5,588 nucleotides of DNA from Cyanobacteria bacterium UBA5018 (GTDB lineage: Bacteria > Cyanobacteriota > Cyanobacteriia > PCC-6307 > Cyanobiaceae), in assembly GCA_002396505.1 (NCBI GenBank), contig DGYA01000042.1:1-5588 (forward strand), written 5' to 3'. A program made the position numbers and the translations under genes. Shown here one piece after another: positions 5,488 to 5,588 of the stretch. Numbering within the stretch: the stretch's first letter is position 1; every line of letters begins with the position of its first letter. The notes below the pieces were generated by a model that searched no databases, was not told the DNA's origin, and was given only the letters and a program-made list of their open reading frames with translations.

Positions 5488-5588
5488 CTACGCCCTCACC
5501 TCCGCCTGCGCCCAGGGCCGTTGTACCTGCACCAACTCAACCAACATCTGTTTGCAGCGCTTTTTGACTTCCTCCCCGCCGTGAACGG
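5488..5588 (-). CDS. Possible C-terminal end of an unidentified gene entering from the right edge
   Basis: Reading leftward from the window edge, one minus-strand frame is open for 32 codons to a TAG at 5488-5490. It has a plausible charged helical composition (EEVKKRCKQMLVELVQVQRP). I do not recognise the family. The same bases at the extreme edge could instead be a transposon-end hairpin, in which case this frame may be chance. Only the neighbouring sequence can decide. Confidence 0.3.
   Translation of the reverse strand, partial: VHGGEEVKKRCKQMLVELVQVQRPWAQAEVRA
5566..5588. mobile_element. Half of a hairpin resembling an IS200/IS605-type element end
   Basis: The edge reads GACTTCCTCCCCGCCG, then TGAA, then CGG. 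CCCCGCCG (5574-5581) with loop TGAA is starting to be answered by CGG (5586-5588) when the window stops. I recall hairpins of this kind, preceded by ACTTCCTCC, near the ends of IS200/IS605 and IS1341-type (TnpB-carrying) elements. No tnpA or tnpB coding sequence is seen inside the window, so the element, if present, would lie to the right. Confidence 0.3.

Noticed and set aside
3951..5588. tRNA gene or CRISPR array in the gene-poor right part
   Set aside because: No cloverleaf-compatible arms or regularly spaced repeats were seen; the only tandem repeats abut without spacers.

Overview
The window looks like a GC-rich unicellular cyanobacterium of the Synechococcus/Cyanobium group. The evidence is a cyanobacterial-type heme oxygenase (bilin synthesis) beside a 475-residue isocitrate dehydrogenase carrying the insertion typical of cyanobacteria. 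The species assignment is inference from gene content and base composition.

Left part (1-3950), housekeeping. A GT-B glycosyltransferase runs off the left edge on the minus strand; it has no in-frame ATG and probably starts at a GTG at 903. Upstream of it, also minus, are heme oxygenase ho1 (1064-1777) and a conserved-looking protein of unknown function (1867-2358). A 164-bp spacer then separates this minus-strand group from icd (2523-3950), which is divergently transcribed on plus. Ho1 opens heme to biliverdin for phycobilins; Icd supplies 2-oxoglutarate and NADPH. No functional link between the genes is needed to explain their proximity.

Right part (3951-5588), a degraded accessory patch. 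It holds three imperfect tandem repeats just after icd, a Uma2-family (DUF820) nuclease gene whose catalytic C-terminal half has been replaced by unrelated sequence, a 76-bp element with perfect 9-bp terminal inverted repeats, and the wreck of a type II toxin-antitoxin operon. The antitoxin is of the Xre/MbcA/ParS type and has a frameshift plus an internal loss; its second-frame stop overlaps the ATG of a RES-domain toxin (TGATG), and recognisable toxin ends after about 28 codons, exactly where the inverted-repeat element starts. Further right is lower-GC sequence with a doubtful 83-codon ORF. At the edge are a possible C-terminal gene fragment and the first half of a hairpin resembling IS200/IS605-type element ends.

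I see no convincing intact new system. The most informative features are the TA remnant, which is only visible when two frames are joined, and the small inverted-repeat element at its broken end. No tRNA, rRNA or CRISPR array was recognised.
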